Part shown: positions 56,136 through 64,000 of the stretch, piece after piece
Layout of the letters: every line of letters starts with the position of its first letter
Numbering within the stretch: the first letter of the stretch is position 1
Assembly (NCBI GenBank): GCA_004294225.1
Contig: REBA01000015.1
Location: 1-64,000 of the forward strand
Length of the DNA stretch: 64,000 nucleotides
Direction of reading: 5' to 3'
DNA from: Cytophagales bacterium
Lineage (GTDB): Bacteria > Bacteroidota > Bacteroidia > Cytophagales > Cytophagaceae
The notes under the pieces: generated by a model
Database searches by the model: none
What the model saw: only the letters and a program-made list of their open reading frames with translations
Told to the model about the DNA's origin: nothing
Program-made: the position numbers and the translations under genes

Positions 56136-57647
56136 ATGAATCCTACCCAAATAAAAACACTTGGACAACTAAAGGCAAGTGGCTACAAAGCAAGGTCTAT
56201 TAAGGAAGAAATGAGGGAAAACCTTATTATTGCTTTGAGAGGGCAACAAGGCTTTATGAAAGAAATCAAAGGCTTTGAAGAAACTGTTATTCCACAACTA
56301 CAAACTGCTATACTATCAAAACATCATATTATACTTCTAGGCTTAAGAGGTCAAGCAAAGACTAGAATTGCTCGACTAATGGTGAATTTGCTTGATGAAT
56401 ATATGCCTATAGTAGAAGGTTCTGAAATCAATGACGACCCTCTTCATCCTCTATCTATTTATGCAATTGATTTAATTAATAAACATGGAGACGACACCCC
56501 AATCACTTGGGTTCACAGAAAGGAAAGATTTACAGAAAAATTAGCCACTCCAGATGTATCTATTTCTGATTTAATAGGCGATGTAGATCCTATAAAAGCA
56601 GCAACACTAAAGCTAACTTATGCCGATGAAAGAGTAATTCATTTTGGTTTAATCCCTAGGTCGCATCGTTGTATTTTTGTAATCAATGAGTTGCCAGATT
56701 TGCAAGCAAGAATTCAGGTAGCATTGTTCAATATACTTCAAGAAGGCGATATTCAGATCAGAGGCTTTAAGTTGCGATTGCCACTAGACCTTCAGTTTGT
56801 ATTTACTGCCAATCCAGAAGATTATACCAATAGAGGTTCTATAGTTACACCACTTAAAGATAGAATAGATAGCCAGATTCTCACTCATTATCCCAAATCA
56901 ATTGCTATTTCTAGGGCAATTACCGAACAAGAGGCACGCTTATCTTCGAACCAAATCAAGCACGTAAAAGCCCCAGAACTTGTAAAGCAACTTGTAGAGT
57001 CTATCTCCTTCGAAGCTAGAGCTAGCGAATATATTGATCAGAAAAGTGGTGTATCGGCAAGGTTGAGCATATCGGCTTATGAAAATATATTCAGTGCTGC
57101 AGAGCGAAGAATGATAATCAATAATGAACAGTCGGCACAGTTGAGAATAAGTGATCTAACGAGTACAATCCCCTCTATCACTGGGAAAGTAGAACTGGTC
57201 TATGAAGGAGAATTAGAAGGCATAGCCAATGTAGCCTATTTCCTTATCGGAAAAATTATTCGTAAAGAATTTGAGAAGCTATTCCCCAACCCCGAAAAGC
57301 TAAAAAAAGACAAGAAAAACAAACTCCCCAATCCTTACCAAAAAATTATTCAATGGTTTGGCGAAGGAAATACCCTTGAAATCCTTCAAGACCAAAGAAC
57401 TGCTGAATATGAAAACTTGCTCATGTCTGTGCCTGAGCTGAAAGAATTAGTAAAAGCGAATCTTCCCAATGTAAAAGAAGAAGAAATATATCTGTATATG
57501 GAATTTGCTTTACATGGTCTAGCGGAATATTCTCAGATAAGCAAACAAAAAATAGATCAGGGAACTCAATTTAAAGATTTATTGGGAAGCATGTTTTCAA
57601 TGGGCTCCGAAACCGATGATGAAGACATCGACTTTAAGAATAATTGA
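56136..57647 (+). CDS. MoxR/Mg-chelatase-like AAA+ ATPase
   Basis: A 503-residue AAA+ protein paired with the VWA gene 24 nt upstream. Walker A is GLRGQAKT at 69-76. The Walker B site reads CIFVINELPDL with Asn184-Glu185 in place of Asp-Glu; the NELPDL form is, as far as I recall, normal in this subfamily. The sensor 1 region is DLQFVFTANPEDYTNRG, followed by the arginine-finger region LKDRIDSQILTHYP. The C-terminal ~200 residues have a helical lid and a charged stretch (KKDKKNKLPNPYQKIIQWFG) and end with an acidic tail (ETDDEDIDFKNN). It probably hexamerises and remodels a client together with the VWA protein. Confidence 0.9.
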   Translation: MNPTQIKTLGQLKASGYKARSIKEEMRENLIIALRGQQGFMKEIKGFEETVIPQLQTAILSKHHIILLGLRGQAKTRIARLMVNLLDEYMPIVEGSEINDDPLHPLSIYAIDLINKHGDDTPITWVHRKERFTEKLATPDVSISDLIGDVDPIKAATLKLTYADERVIHFGLIPRSHRCIFVINELPDLQARIQVALFNILQEGDIQIRGFKLRLPLDLQFVFTANPEDYTNRGSIVTPLKDRIDSQILTHYPKSIAISRAITEQEARLSSNQIKHVKAPELVKQLVESISFEARASEYIDQKSGVSARLSISAYENIFSAAERRMIINNEQSAQLRISDLTSTIPSITGKVELVYEGELEGIANVAYFLIGKIIRKEFEKLFPNPEKLKKDKKNKLPNPYQKIIQWFGEGNTLEILQDQRTAEYENLLMSVPELKELVKANLPNVKEEEIYLYMEFALHGLAEYSQISKQKIDQGTQFKDLLGSMFSMGSETDDEDIDFKNN

Positions 57648-57944
57648 GGTTGGTTTGGGATATAAATCTTTCTCTGTTATCACTGCACGATAAACTTTAT
57701 CTGTTTTGTCCCAAACAAATGTTTTTGAGGAATATTACTAAATTAGTGGCTTTGACTATAAGTCTAGTATTGATGGCTGGATTAGCAGTGTAATAAGAAA
57801 GAATGATAGAGAATACATTTTACCATTTTATTTGTATAATCTGACCGATTAAAATAAAATCTTTCCTCACTGGTTCTAGTGTACCCATAAAGTCATCAAA
57901 CAATAGTTTAATAAACTTAGGTAAAATGCCTTTATTGAAGTTTT
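57648..57944. other. 297-bp region between the AAA+ gene and metX
   Basis: Convergent gap with no clear terminator. It contains a 24-codon hydrophobic frame at 57719-57793 (MFLRNITKLVALTISLVLMA, ending GLAV), too short and unsupported to call a gene. No RNA structure is recognised. Confidence 0.4.
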
Positions 57945-58958
57945 TTAAGAATTATAAAATTCAATTAAGCTATTTTGTATAATTTCTGTCTCTATCAGAA
58001 AACCGTCGTGGCCATAAAGAGAATCAATAATTACCAAACTAGATTTGGCAATATTTACTGCAAGAAATTTTTGTTCATCTACAGGAAATAGAATATCGCT
58101 TGAAACTCCAATAATTAATGTTTTAGATAAAATTTGGTTTAAAGCACTGATGGTATCTATTCTTCCTCTTCCTACATGATGACTATCCATAGCTTTGGTA
58201 AGCAAGTAATAAGCATGGGCATTAAATCTTTTTTCTAACTTCTCTCCTTGATACTGCTGATAAGAACTTGCTTTGTAATGGTCAATCTTATCTGATTCAG
58301 ACTCTTTTTGAGTAGTTTGATAAGTCATATAGTTTCTATAGGAGAGTAAAGCTATTGCTCTGGCAGCTTTTAAACCATTTGCCCCAGCGTTTTCTGAAGG
58401 TTCGGCGAAGGTATAATCAGCTGCTAATGCCATTCTCTGAGCTTCATTAAATGCTATTCCCCATGGAGAGTGAAACGCATTGGTACAAAGCAGAACTAAA
58501 TTTTGAATTAGATGTGGTTGAAGTATTGCCCATTCCATCGCTTGTTGCCCTCCTAAAGAGCCTCCTATGCAGGTGTGTATTGATGAAATCCCCAAGAAAT
58601 TTCTAAGAATTTCATGTGCTTTCACCATATCTCTAATAGTAACCTTTGGGAAAGTATTGTAGAATGGTTTTCCTTTTTCATCCTCTGTAAGCGGACCAGA
58701 GCTACCATAACAAGAACCAATAACATTGGCACAAATAATAAAATACTTTTCTGGATTATAATATTTTCCTTCCCCTACCAATTCTGACCACCAAGAAGAA
58801 GGGTCGCTATTAGCTGTTAGCGCATGACAAACCCAAATAATATTGTCTTTTGCTTCGTTGATTTGACCTATAGTGCTATATGCAATCTTTAGACTAGAAA
58901 GTTGATGCCCACTCTCTAATTGGAAAACTGAATTATAATTATAAATATGATTTTTCAC
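57945..58958 (-). CDS. metX: Homoserine O-acetyltransferase
   Basis: Transfers an acetyl group to homoserine in methionine synthesis. It has 337 residues, an alpha/beta hydrolase fold. The nucleophile Ser134 sits in CIGGSLGGQQAMEW, catalytic Asp288 in SSDILFP and His317 in YGHDGFLIE. NVIGSCYGSSGP and VTIRDMVKAHEIL are family markers. The start is GTG at 58958; no in-frame ATG is found upstream close by. The leader carries a SAM-I riboswitch, so expression should fall when S-adenosylmethionine is high. Confidence 0.95.
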   Translation of the reverse strand: MKNHIYNYNSVFQLESGHQLSSLKIAYSTIGQINEAKDNIIWVCHALTANSDPSSWWSELVGEGKYYNPEKYFIICANVIGSCYGSSGPLTEDEKGKPFYNTFPKVTIRDMVKAHEILRNFLGISSIHTCIGGSLGGQQAMEWAILQPHLIQNLVLLCTNAFHSPWGIAFNEAQRMALAADYTFAEPSENAGANGLKAARAIALLSYRNYMTYQTTQKESESDKIDHYKASSYQQYQGEKLEKRFNAHAYYLLTKAMDSHHVGRGRIDTISALNQILSKTLIIGVSSDILFPVDEQKFLAVNIAKSSLVIIDSLYGHDGFLIETEIIQNSLIEFYNS

Positions 58959-59108
58959 AAAATAAAGTATAAATGAATAGGAATGACATTGGTGCTATCA
59001 CAAGAGAAAAACTTGGATAAATCCTTAAATAACAATTTAATTAGGAAATTTTGGGGAGATTGTAAAATAAAATCAGGCATTCAAGTATTCAATTGGTAAA
59101 TCATAATA

Positions 59109-59205
59109 ATTTATATATCCCAAAATTGGGTAAGGATTTAGCACCTGGTTAAAACTGGTTGCTAGAGGTTCTTTGAGCCTTATCTCTCCCCTCTTCTTTA
59201 TAAAT
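59109..59205 (-). ncRNA. SAM-I (S-box) riboswitch in the metX leader
   Basis: Read on the minus strand, the 97 nt fold as an S-box aptamer. P1 is ATTTATA at the 5' end with TATAAAT at the 3' end. P2 pairs AGAGG with CCTCT around GGAGAGATAAGGCTC. The conserved GCAACC joins P3 with GGTGC. P4 is CCCAA/TTGGG after TAAATCC. Order and spacing match SAM-I, and the next gene is metX, a methionine gene often under this riboswitch. About 150 nt separate the aptamer from the GTG start; I cannot define the expression platform, and no strong T-tailed terminator is visible. Confidence 0.88.
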
Positions 59206-59298
59206 CAATTACAGTAAAGTTTAGCAATTGACTTGATTAATTTTTTAAAATTAACAGATATAAATCTAATTTGCAATTTTAATTTCCACGAATAGGAA

Positions 59299-60078
59299 TT
59301 ATAATTCTAGCCATTGTTTGAAATGAGAAGCTTTCTCTCTGCTTACTACTACCTCTTTATTAGCAGGTGTTGGAGGTGTAAGAAATAGTTTGAGTTTACC
59401 ATTGAAATAATTATGAATAGACTGAATAGCATTAATTTTTGAAATATACTGTCGATTAAGGCGAAAAAAGATTTTGGGATCTACCATTCCTTCTATCTCA
59501 TCGAGAGAATAATCAAGAGGGTGTCTTTTGCCGTCCATGGTAATGGCGAAAACAAGCTTGTCTTCAGAGGAAAAATAAGCAATATTATCTGTTAAGATAG
59601 AAATCATCTTTTCACCAATTTTTATCAAAAATCGAGATTTATAATTTTGATTTAATTTCAAATCAACCAATAATCGCTCAATGTTTGAGCTATGGTCAAT
59701 GCTTTTATTCTCGCTCAACTGTTTTTTTAGTTGGTGATATTTTTGTATTGCATTGTCTAATTCTTCTTGAACTACAGGCTTCAATAAATAATCTATTCCA
59801 TTGTTTTTAAATGCTCTAAGTGCATATTCGTCATAAGCTGTAGTAAATATTATGGGACTAAGAATTGAAGTTTTATTGAATATTTCGAAGCTAATCCCAT
59901 CCGCCAATTGAATATCCATGAATATTAGATCTGGGGCCGGGTTTTGACTAGTCCAAACAACTACTTGCTGAATACTATCTAAAGTAGCTAAGATTTCTAT
60001 CTCTTTGGAACAAGTAATAATTAATTGTTTTAATCTTCTAGCTGCTGGAGATTCGTCTTCTACAATTAACACTTTCAT
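59299..60078 (-). CDS. LytTR-family response regulator
   Basis: A 259-residue two-component response regulator. The receiver domain (1-120) has acidic pair Glu7-Asp8 (VLIVEDESPAARRL), phospho-acceptor Asp55 (LIFMDIQLADGISF), and the Lys in YLLKPV. The C-terminal LytTR DNA-binding domain (about 150-259) includes RFLIKIGEKMISIL, IAYFSSEDKLVFAI and FFRLNRQYISKINAI. No histidine kinase lies beside it; its neighbour 35 nt upstream is a TonB-dependent receptor gene on the same strand, suggesting co-expression. Confidence 0.93.
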   Translation of the reverse strand: MKVLIVEDESPAARRLKQLIITCSKEIEILATLDSIQQVVVWTSQNPAPDLIFMDIQLADGISFEIFNKTSILSPIIFTTAYDEYALRAFKNNGIDYLLKPVVQEELDNAIQKYHQLKKQLSENKSIDHSSNIERLLVDLKLNQNYKSRFLIKIGEKMISILTDNIAYFSSEDKLVFAITMDGKRHPLDYSLDEIEGMVDPKIFFRLNRQYISKINAIQSIHNYFNGKLKLFLTPPTPANKEVVVSREKASHFKQWLEL

Positions 60079-60113
60079 ATATAATGTATTTAGTCAACTT
60101 GATTATATCATTC

Positions 60114-62585
60114 TCAAAAAGTAACTCTATATTGTAAAACTGGAAATATCCCTAATTGATTCACTACTATAATTTGTTTTTTTTCAATGCTATATTTTTC
60201 AGTGAAAGGATTTTTTCTATTGATTACATTTTGAACATCAAAATACAACTCTTGGGTTATTTTTTTACCATTCCATCTAAAGCTAAGTTTTACATCTGGT
60301 CTGAAGTAATCTTGGAACTGACCTTCATAGGCTTTGTTTTCAATCCTAACTTCTTGATTTAACAACCTAGATTTTTCTATGTCGATAGGTGTGTATCTTC
60401 TTCCACCTGCCCAAGCAATTTTGAAATCAAGGGATATGGTAAATCTTGTATTTATTTTAAACTCTTTTCCTGCAAGGACATTAAGAATATGATTATTATT
60501 AAACCCAGTACCTCTCTGAACTCCATCACTTCCTGTATATAATGAATTAAAGATAGAATTTGTAATAAGAAAATAATACCCAGCATGATAAAATCTTTCG
60601 AGGGTAAGCTCAATACCGTAATTTTCTCCTTTACCATTATTAATCAAATTGTCTGGACTAGGGATGCCAAAGTCGGCTCCTGCATTAAGCATAGAGTAGG
60701 AAGAGGACTTCCGCTCTACAGCGGCATTGAAGATATACTGATAATAAGTTTCCAACTTTAATCGCATGTTTTTACTAAAAAGATAATCATATCCGAGCAC
60801 AAACTGGTGGCTTCTTACAAATTCCAAGTCTTTGTTGCTTCTAAAATAACCAGAAGTACCTTGTCCAATTGGTGTTTCTTTAAAATATATTTGAAAAGGT
60901 TGCAACTGGCTGTGAAGACCATATCCAAAATTCAAAAACTGATTAGCTAATAATTGATATTTAAAGCCTATTCTTGGTTCTATTGCTTGTGTAGCATTGA
61001 AAGCAAAATATTGATATTGTAATCCAGTATTGAGTGTAATGTGTTCTGTAAACTTGTGTTGCCATTGGGCATAGCTTCTAATGAGCATACTTGCTCCTGT
61101 AAAATCCCTGAGCGTAAAAAATTGTGATTTGTTTCTAAGGATACTATCTGTAAGAGAAAAACTGTAGATATCAGCAAAATAGCCAATACTGAAGAAATTT
61201 TTTGAAGATAATTTATAGTTAAGCGATTGATTAAATGTGTATTTATATTGCTTAAATGTACTGCGATAAAGCACTTTGGCTTCACCAATAAATTTTCCTG
61301 AGGCGTCGCTAGGAAAGAAACGTCCGTTTTCGTCTTGGGGAATAGAATCTTGTGTAGCTATTGCAGTGCTTAAAGAACCTGCCAAGGAAGTCTTAAGGGA
61401 AGCCGAAGGATTAAAGAAAAAAACATGGTTCAAACCCACCACGCCCATTCCAGTATTAAAAGATTGATTATATCCTCTATCAGAATATAAGTCTGTACTG
61501 TCTGTTAGGTTCCCATCAACCCGCACATTGCTGATTCCACCTAAACCAAAAATACTGATTTTATTTTTTTGATTAATTGGCAAATCAATCTTAAAATTCA
61601 AATCTTGATATTGAGGAAGTGCACTAGTACCAAAGCTTATACCTATCATTTTAAATAATCCTAGAGTTGAATATCTATAATTTGCGAGATAAGAGGCTTT
61701 CGACTTCTTGGAAAATGGCCCTTCAAGACCAAACTCAAGTCCGTTAAAACCAATTTGTGCAAGATATTCTCTTTTCTCTAAATTACCTTTTCGCATTTTT
61801 AAATCAAATACTCCAGAAAGTGCATTTCCGTAATTGGCCGGGAATGCACTGGTAAGGAAGTCTGAGTTAGAAAGTACGTTGTTATTCAACATTCCAATCG
61901 GCCCTCCAGTAGTTCCATAAGCACCAAAATGATTAGGGCTTGGGATATCGATGCCTTCTAGTCGCCACAATAAACCAAGTGGTGAATTCCCTCTGATGAT
62001 AATATCATTCCTTGCATCGCTTGTGCCACTTACCCCAGCAAAGTTCATTGCCATACGAGCAGGATCATTCAGACTACCACTATACCTACTGGTCTCTTCA
62101 ATTGTAAATGAGCGTGCACTTACAGCGGCCATTTCATTGTTAGGCTTTGTTTTGTCTTTTTCAGCAGTAACTATTACTTCTTGGTTTTGGACAACTTGCT
62201 CTTCAAGTTCAAAATTAACAATGAGTTCTTTCCCTGCGGTTACTAGTAGATTCGAAAAAACTTGTTCTGTATAACCCAAGTAAGTAACCTTTATAAAATG
62301 ACGTCCTATGGATACCTCAGAAATCTTAAAATCGCCATCTAAGTCAGTCGTGGTTCCTTTCATTGGATTAAGGCTGGTAATAGTCACTATAGCTCCTACT
62401 ATGGGATACTGAGTTTGTTTATCTACCACTTTACCTCTAATATTTTGATATAAAGATTTCTTAATTGTTTTAGAGGAATCTCCAAGGCTTTGCTGTGCAT
62501 GAGACAATGATGATTTACAAAATATAAATACTGTAAAACACAAGAATAATAGAATTCTAAACAGAGATAAAAAATTAGCCCACAT
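60114..62585 (-). CDS. TonB-dependent receptor with N-terminal carboxypeptidase-like domain
   Basis: An outer membrane receptor of 823 residues from the ATG at 62585; an alternative TTG at 62594 adds three residues. A signal peptide (RILLFLCFTVFIFCKSSLSHAQ) is followed by a carboxypeptidase-D-like domain (IRGKVVDKQTQYPIVGAIVT, TDLDGDFKISEVSIGRHFIKV). Then the plug (NDPARMAMNFAGVSGTSDAR, NDIIIRGNSPLGLLWRLEGI) and a barrel ending FPVLQYRVTF. It lacks a SusD partner, so it is not a SusC-type receptor. The ligand is unknown. It is followed by a LytTR regulator gene. Confidence 0.92.
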   Translation of the reverse strand: MWANFLSLFRILLFLCFTVFIFCKSSLSHAQQSLGDSSKTIKKSLYQNIRGKVVDKQTQYPIVGAIVTITSLNPMKGTTTDLDGDFKISEVSIGRHFIKVTYLGYTEQVFSNLLVTAGKELIVNFELEEQVVQNQEVIVTAEKDKTKPNNEMAAVSARSFTIEETSRYSGSLNDPARMAMNFAGVSGTSDARNDIIIRGNSPLGLLWRLEGIDIPSPNHFGAYGTTGGPIGMLNNNVLSNSDFLTSAFPANYGNALSGVFDLKMRKGNLEKREYLAQIGFNGLEFGLEGPFSKKSKASYLANYRYSTLGLFKMIGISFGTSALPQYQDLNFKIDLPINQKNKISIFGLGGISNVRVDGNLTDSTDLYSDRGYNQSFNTGMGVVGLNHVFFFNPSASLKTSLAGSLSTAIATQDSIPQDENGRFFPSDASGKFIGEAKVLYRSTFKQYKYTFNQSLNYKLSSKNFFSIGYFADIYSFSLTDSILRNKSQFFTLRDFTGASMLIRSYAQWQHKFTEHITLNTGLQYQYFAFNATQAIEPRIGFKYQLLANQFLNFGYGLHSQLQPFQIYFKETPIGQGTSGYFRSNKDLEFVRSHQFVLGYDYLFSKNMRLKLETYYQYIFNAAVERKSSSYSMLNAGADFGIPSPDNLINNGKGENYGIELTLERFYHAGYYFLITNSIFNSLYTGSDGVQRGTGFNNNHILNVLAGKEFKINTRFTISLDFKIAWAGGRRYTPIDIEKSRLLNQEVRIENKAYEGQFQDYFRPDVKLSFRWNGKKITQELYFDVQNVINRKNPFTEKYSIEKKQIIVVNQLGIFPVLQYRVTF

Positions 62586-62591
62586 AAGAAG

Positions 62592-62599
62592 CAAAGCTA
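62592..62599 (-). promoter_or_regulatory. Possible -7 box (TAGCTTTG) overlapping the receptor gene start
   Basis: CAAAGCTA on the plus strand gives TAGCTTTG, only 6 nt upstream of the ATG at 62585. If used, the mRNA would be leaderless or nearly so. No TTG is found at the usual spacing. Confidence 0.3.
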
Positions 62600-62712
62600 T
62601 TGTTAAGTATTAATTTAAAGAATGAATTTAACAAGTTAATTATTGATAAAATAATCTTTAGTTCCAATATTATCTATACCTCTAATTCAGAGGAAAAAAA
62701 ATTAAAGAATTG

Positions 62713-63486
62713 TCAGAGTTTTTCATCTACACCAAGACCAAATAATGCAAAATCGTACTTAACTGGGTCTTGAGCATCAAACTTTTTAAGATTCTTGGTA
62801 AGTTCAAGAGCGGTATGCCAATCGGTAGATTTGCGTTTGATAAGCCCAAGCTTACGTGCTACCCTGTCTACATGAACATCACAAGGGCAAACTAATTGAC
62901 TTGTTTTTATTCCTTTCCAAATCCCAAAATCTACCCCTTTATTATCCTTTCTTACCATCCACCTCAAAAACATATTTATTCTCTTACAAGAAGAGCTTTG
63001 TGCTGGAGAAGCCACATGCTTGTAGGTTCTAGTAGGAGCAAATTCATCATCAAAAAAAATATTTTTGAAATTTACTAAACCCATTTCTACAGAAGAAGAT
63101 TTAGGGCTAAGCACCTTTGAAAAACATTGTTCTAGAGACTCATGCTTTTGATAATATTTTTGAAAAAAACTAAGAAAATACAATGCATCAGTATCATTAA
63201 AAGTTCGATGTTTAAAACCTAATAATTTTTTAGCATCAGATGCTTGATGATTTATTACAAAATCATGTGGCACACCATCCATTCTAGTAATGAGGTCCTT
63301 TGCTTTGTTGATGATAGTTTTACGTTGCCCCCATGCTAATATAGCTACCCAAAAACCCATGATTTCAATGTCTTGTTTTTTGGTAAATAAATGAGGTATT
63401 AGAATAGGATCTTCCTCAATAAATTTAAGGGAATTATATTGTTCATATTTTTGATCTAAGAATAACTTAAGCTCTGCAAATTTCAT
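62713..63486 (-). CDS. TIGR02757/DUF2400 family protein
   Basis: A 257-residue conserved protein of Bacteroidota and some other phyla. Family marks: DPILIPHLFTKKQDIEIMGFWVAILAWGQRKTI, FLRWMVRKDNKGVDFGIW, and QLVCPCDVHVDRVARKLGLI near the C-terminus, ending YDFALFGLGV. The motif LFGLGV and the D-x-H-V pattern recall helix-hairpin-helix DNA glycosylase-like folds, but I do not know its function. It lies 24 nt downstream of a small conserved gene on the same strand. Confidence 0.9.
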   Translation of the reverse strand: MKFAELKLFLDQKYEQYNSLKFIEEDPILIPHLFTKKQDIEIMGFWVAILAWGQRKTIINKAKDLITRMDGVPHDFVINHQASDAKKLLGFKHRTFNDTDALYFLSFFQKYYQKHESLEQCFSKVLSPKSSSVEMGLVNFKNIFFDDEFAPTRTYKHVASPAQSSSCKRINMFLRWMVRKDNKGVDFGIWKGIKTSQLVCPCDVHVDRVARKLGLIKRKSTDWHTALELTKNLKKFDAQDPVKYDFALFGLGVDEKL

Positions 63487-63510
63487 CGCACGATAAGATA
63501 TTGATAGGAA

Positions 63511-63708
63511 TTATACTTTATCTCCTTCATTGTTTTTTAATAAAAATCTTCTTCTTAAATCATTGATGATAAATTTCTTTTGTTCTGTAAAACTTGCTGG
63601 ATGAACTTGCTCAAAAAGATTTTTCAACTCCTGCCATTTTGAAGGTAAAACAGATTTAAATTTTGATGAATCAATTTTTTTCTGAATACAATATTCTTCC
63701 CAAGTCAT
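63511..63708 (-). CDS. Small conserved Bacteroidota protein
   Basis: A 65-residue protein (MTWEEYCIQKKIDSSKFKSV, then WQELKNLFEQVHPASFTEQKK and INDLRRRFLL). The pattern W-E-E-Y-C..KKID, HP.SFT.QK, and IN.lRRR is one I recognise as common in Bacteroidota small hypothetical proteins. It is basic and soluble, with no signal peptide. It is divergent from gldA and followed by the TIGR02757 gene. The function is unknown. Confidence 0.8.
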   Translation of the reverse strand: MTWEEYCIQKKIDSSKFKSVLPSKWQELKNLFEQVHPASFTEQKKFIINDLRRRFLLKNNEGDKV

Positions 63709-63778
63709 ATTTGGTATATTTTATTTTGATTAAAAATCTTGCTGAAATTAACCATCAAATTTGTAATTTAGAATTAAT

Positions 63779-64000
63779 ATGTCAGTAAAGATTTCAGAAC
63801 TTACCAAAATATATGGTAATCAATACGCTGTAAACAATATTTCCTTCGAAGTAAAAAAAGGAGAAATACTTGGATTGCTTGGTCCGAACGGAGCTGGCAA
63901 ATCTACCACGATGAAAATTGCCACTTGCTACATTCCACCTACATCTGGGAACGTGGAAATATCAGGGTATAATGTCATAGATCAAGCGATGGAAGTTAAA
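63779..64000 (+). CDS. gldA: GldA-like ABC transporter ATP-binding subunit, 3' truncated
   Basis: The first 74 codons of an ABC ATPase, cut by the window edge. The start is ATG at 63779 (MSVKISELTKIYGNQYAVNN). Walker A is GPNGAGKST at residues 35-43. The following MKIATCYIPPTSGNVEISGY resembles GldA, the gliding-motility ABC ATPase acting with GldF and GldG. With only a third of the protein visible, a general ABC-2 ATPase is also possible. Confidence 0.7.
   Translation, partial: MSVKISELTKIYGNQYAVNNISFEVKKGEILGLLGPNGAGKSTTMKIATCYIPPTSGNVEISGYNVIDQAMEVK

Noticed and set aside
57719-57793. 24-codon hydrophobic micro-ORF
   Set aside because: It is too short, with no conserved context; it may be a signal-peptide relic, but nothing follows in frame.
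62586-62594. TTG start three codons upstream of the TonB receptor ATG
   Set aside because: The ATG at 62585 gives an equally good signal peptide and is the more usual start; the TTG overlaps a promoter-like box.

Overview
The window is a stretch of an AT-rich chromosome from a Bacteroidota bacterium, most likely from the gliding, type IX secretion (T9SS) side of the phylum (Cytophagales-like; this placement is an inference). The evidence is a SusC/SusD pair, the T9SS sortase PorU with its partner PorV, secreted proteins with C-terminal T9SS sorting domains, a GldA-type ABC ATPase at the right edge, and several promoters of the Bacteroidota type (TAnnTTTG, twice with a TTG 19 nt upstream).

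Left part (1-8.4 kb): a SusC receptor cut by the window edge, its SusD lipoprotein, and then an accessory zone showing decay. The zone holds a small XRE regulator with an (AT)13 tract abutting its -10-like box, a perfect 23-bp hairpin, a secreted T9SS-cargo gene broken by one in-frame TAG, and a GNAT-like gene with three in-frame stops followed by a small intact partner. That last module lies between two imperfect copies of a ~45-50 bp sequence.

Core information block (8.4-23.1 kb): carA, then tRNA-Tyr/Gly/Thr-tuf, then tRNA-Trp-secE-nusG-rplK-rplA-rplJ-rplL-rpoB-rpoC and a DUF3467 gene. Terminator-like hairpins sit between rplL and rpoB and between rpoB and rpoC. rpoB appears to start at TTG.

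Middle (23.3-40.2 kb): a lipoprotein, a decayed gene fragment, an AsmA-like protein, a PH-domain protein, a proline dehydrogenase/DsbD/small periplasmic protein run, DAHP synthase-chorismate mutase, mutS, a secreted GH13 enzyme, and a three-gene run of MauE/DoxX-like protein, orphan DppB-type permease and shikimate kinase.

T9SS block and metabolism (40.4-58.9 kb): porU-porV followed by an M16 peptidase homologue that lacks the zinc motif, then purS, a four-repeat DUF4397 secreted protein, an M20 dipeptidase, SemiSWEET, an inositol monophosphatase family protein, and a carB without the C-terminal allosteric domain. The carB promoter box sits inside a perfect 14-bp inverted repeat. Next are a VWA protein plus MoxR-like AAA+ ATPase pair and metX, whose leader holds a clear SAM-I riboswitch.

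Right end (59.3-64 kb): a TonB-dependent receptor followed by a LytTR response regulator, a TIGR02757 family protein, a small conserved protein and the start of gldA.

Most genes are ordinary core genes. The strongest non-CDS observations are the SAM-I riboswitch, the inverted repeat over the carB promoter, the decaying 5-8.4 kb zone, and the zinc-less M16 homologue behind porU-porV. I did not find a clearly new multi-gene system; the VWA-AAA+ pair and the porUV-M16 cluster are the best candidates for functional surprise.
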